Positions 62,808 to 64,000 of a stretch of DNA of 64,000 nt are shown one piece after another (within the stretch, counting starts at the first letter, position 1; each line of letters opens with the position of its first letter). Location: NCBI GenBank assembly GCA_014138725.1, contig JACJID010000003.1, positions 682,001 to 746,000 of the forward strand, read 5' to 3'. Under the pieces are notes generated by a model. That model was not told the DNA's origin, searched no databases, and saw nothing but the letters and a program-made list of their open reading frames with translations. Made by a program: the position numbers and the translations under genes. Origin of the DNA: Kutzneria viridogrisea. Lineage in GTDB: Bacteria > Actinomycetota > Actinomycetes > Mycobacteriales > Pseudonocardiaceae.

Positions 62808-63386
62808 TCACCTGCCCAATCCGGCCAGCGCGGCCTCGGCGATGGCCCCGGCCTGCTCGGGGCCGATCGGGGCGACCCCGCTGACCAGCCGGTAGATCAC
62901 CGGACCGAACAACAGGTCGATGGCCACCTCCACGTCCACCTCGGCGCGCACCTCACCCCGCGCCAGCGCGCGCCGCCACAGCACGCGGATCGCCTCGCGC
63001 CGTCCCGCGAGGAACCGCTCGCGCAGCAACCGCCCGGCCTGCGGGTCGGCGGTGGCACCGGCCAGCAACTGGGCGAACACGGCCCCGGCCGGGCTGGCGT
63101 GGAACGCGCACACCAACCGGAGCTGCTCGGTGAGGTCACCGCGCGCGGACCCCGTGTCCGGCAACGGAACCGTACGGGCCATGTGCTCGGCGAACGCGTC
63201 GATCGCCACGCAGGTGCGGTTCGGCCAGTGCTTGTAGATCGTCGCCTTGCTCACCCCGGACCTGGCGTTGATCGCGTCCACCGTGGCGGCGGTGAGCCCG
63301 CCCGCCATGAGCAGCTCACCGGCCGCCTTGAGCACCGCCGCGCGCACCCGTGCACTACGCGAGCCGGGCTTGGGTTCAGCCGTCAT
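62808..63386 (-). CDS. TetR-family regulator coupled to an SDR gene
   Basis: A 192-residue TetR regulator: LLMAGGLTAATVDAINARSG and SKATIYKHWPNRTCVAIDAF form the helix-turn-helix, with a TetR_C-type effector domain. Its start overlaps the end of the SDR gene by 11 bases, so the two are co-transcribed and this repressor probably controls the SDR unit that begins outside the window. Confidence 0.88.
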   Translation of the reverse strand: MTAEPKPGSRSARVRAAVLKAAGELLMAGGLTAATVDAINARSGVSKATIYKHWPNRTCVAIDAFAEHMARTVPLPDTGSARGDLTEQLRLVCAFHASPAGAVFAQLLAGATADPQAGRLLRERFLAGRREAIRVLWRRALARGEVRAEVDVEVAIDLLFGPVIYRLVSGVAPIGPEQAGAIAEAALAGLGR

Positions 63387-64000
63387 GGCCGGTGGACAGC
63401 GCGAGCTCGCGCCACTGGTCGAGCTCGCGCGCCACGTGGTCCAGCTTGGCCTGCACGCGCTGCACGCTGTCGGCGCCCAGTTGCAGGCGCAGCGGCGGGT
63501 CGTCCACGGTGCCCACGGTGATGATCGCGGCGGCGGCCTTGACCGGGTCGCCGGGCTGGCCGTGGTTGTTGCCCGCCACGCCCGAGGCGACCCTGCCCGC
63601 GGTGCCCGCGTAGTCCTCGATCGAGTTCGCAGCCCGGTGCAGGGAGCTTCCGTCGAGGAAGTCGGTACGGAACGCGCCCGGCTCCACGATGATCACGCGC
63701 ACACCCAGTGGGGCCAGTTCCTCGGCCATGGCCTCGCTGAGCCCCTCCACGGCGAACTTCGTCGCCCCGTAGACGCCCCAGCCCGCGCGCTGGGTGAAGC
63801 CGCCGACCGAGCTGATGTTGATCACCCGCCCGGAGCGCTGCGCGCGCAGCACCGGCAGCACGGCGCGGGTCACCGCGAGCAGCCCGTGCACGTTGGTGTC
63901 GAAGACCGCGCGCACCTCCGCGTCGGTGGCCTCCTCGACAGCGCCGAGCAGGCCGCGACCCGCGTTGTTGACCAGCACGTCGATACCGCAGAAGCGGGTC
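63376..64000 (-). CDS. Short-chain dehydrogenase/reductase, 5' partial
   Basis: C-terminal ~208 residues of a classical SDR; the N-terminal cofactor glycine motif lies beyond the right edge. Visible are VLVNNAGRG, the catalytic Ser in NISSVGG, YGATK (Tyr and Lys) and EPGAFRTDF. Substrate unknown; NAD(P)H-dependent. Coupled to the following TetR gene. Confidence 0.88.
   Translation of the reverse strand, partial: TRFCGIDVLVNNAGRGLLGAVEEATDAEVRAVFDTNVHGLLAVTRAVLPVLRAQRSGRVINISSVGGFTQRAGWGVYGATKFAVEGLSEAMAEELAPLGVRVIIVEPGAFRTDFLDGSSLHRAANSIEDYAGTAGRVASGVAGNNHGQPGDPVKAAAAIITVGTVDDPPLRLQLGADSVQRVQAKLDHVARELDQWRELALSTGHDG

Overview
The window is chromosomal DNA of a high-GC actinobacterium. Codon use is strongly GC3-biased, starts are often GTG, many genes look leaderless, and it carries an actinobacterial bcc-aa3 respiratory cluster (di-heme QcrC, three-helix Rieske QcrA, QcrB, CtaC-F), a PimB'-like mannosyltransferase and an AfsR/SARP regulator. 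Gene content and order follow, from memory, the Mycobacterium tuberculosis block from Rv2188c (pimB') to Rv2218 (lipA). Together with the repeats, this fits a mycolate-free Pseudonocardiales member (Pseudonocardiaceae type); I cannot name the genus.

Layout. 1-8.1 kb: end of an AfsR-like regulator, a convergent pimB'-like gene with a secreted metallopeptidase, a secreted lipase and two tandem NlpC/P60 cell-wall hydrolases. 8.4-13.2 kb: NYN/YacP-like nuclease, DnaQ/GIY-YIG fusion nuclease, GNAT, Lrp-type protein. 13.2-23.6 kb: qcrB-qcrA-qcrC-ctaE (minus), a hypothetical gene, a receiver-like protein and trpD (plus), a DUF1501/DUF1800 pair, ctaF-ctaC. 23.9-31.1 kb: asnB, adenosine kinase, a HesB-type Fe-S protein, glycerate kinase, a DUF3043 protein, an aldo-keto reductase. 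31.1-33.4 kb: cobU-cobT-cobS. 34.0-39.7 kb: ilvE, gcvT-DUF402, a permease, pepA. 40.1-49.0 kb: OsmC/ArsR pair, lpdA, sucB, a TIGR01777 epimerase, lipB, a TetR pair, lipA; this joins 2-oxoacid dehydrogenase parts with the enzymes that make their lipoyl cofactor. From 49.0 kb the conserved block ends and accessory genes follow: FAD monooxygenase with a divergent CGNR regulator, a saccharopine-dehydrogenase-like enzyme, secreted propellers, an M48 peptidase, a penicillin/AHL acylase, a FadA6-like thiolase behind a KstR2-type operator, DUF4436 and GGDEF proteins, two TetR regulators and a partial SDR.

The most unusual content lies between genes. Four dispersed repeat families are visible: (1) a modular multi-hairpin element of about 210-230 bp in three copies whose stems co-vary while the loops stay fixed; (2) arrays of GAGTCCC cores phased at exactly 21 bp that switch orientation but keep the register; (3) GTGTCGG(CGCTTCC) repeats spaced 21-22 bp in convergent gaps; (4) long near-perfect hairpins with a TGAAAGTGCCGT-type arm, mostly just behind stop codons. 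In addition, about 17 genes show a TANNNT box 5-8 bases before the start codon, which points to widespread leaderless transcription.
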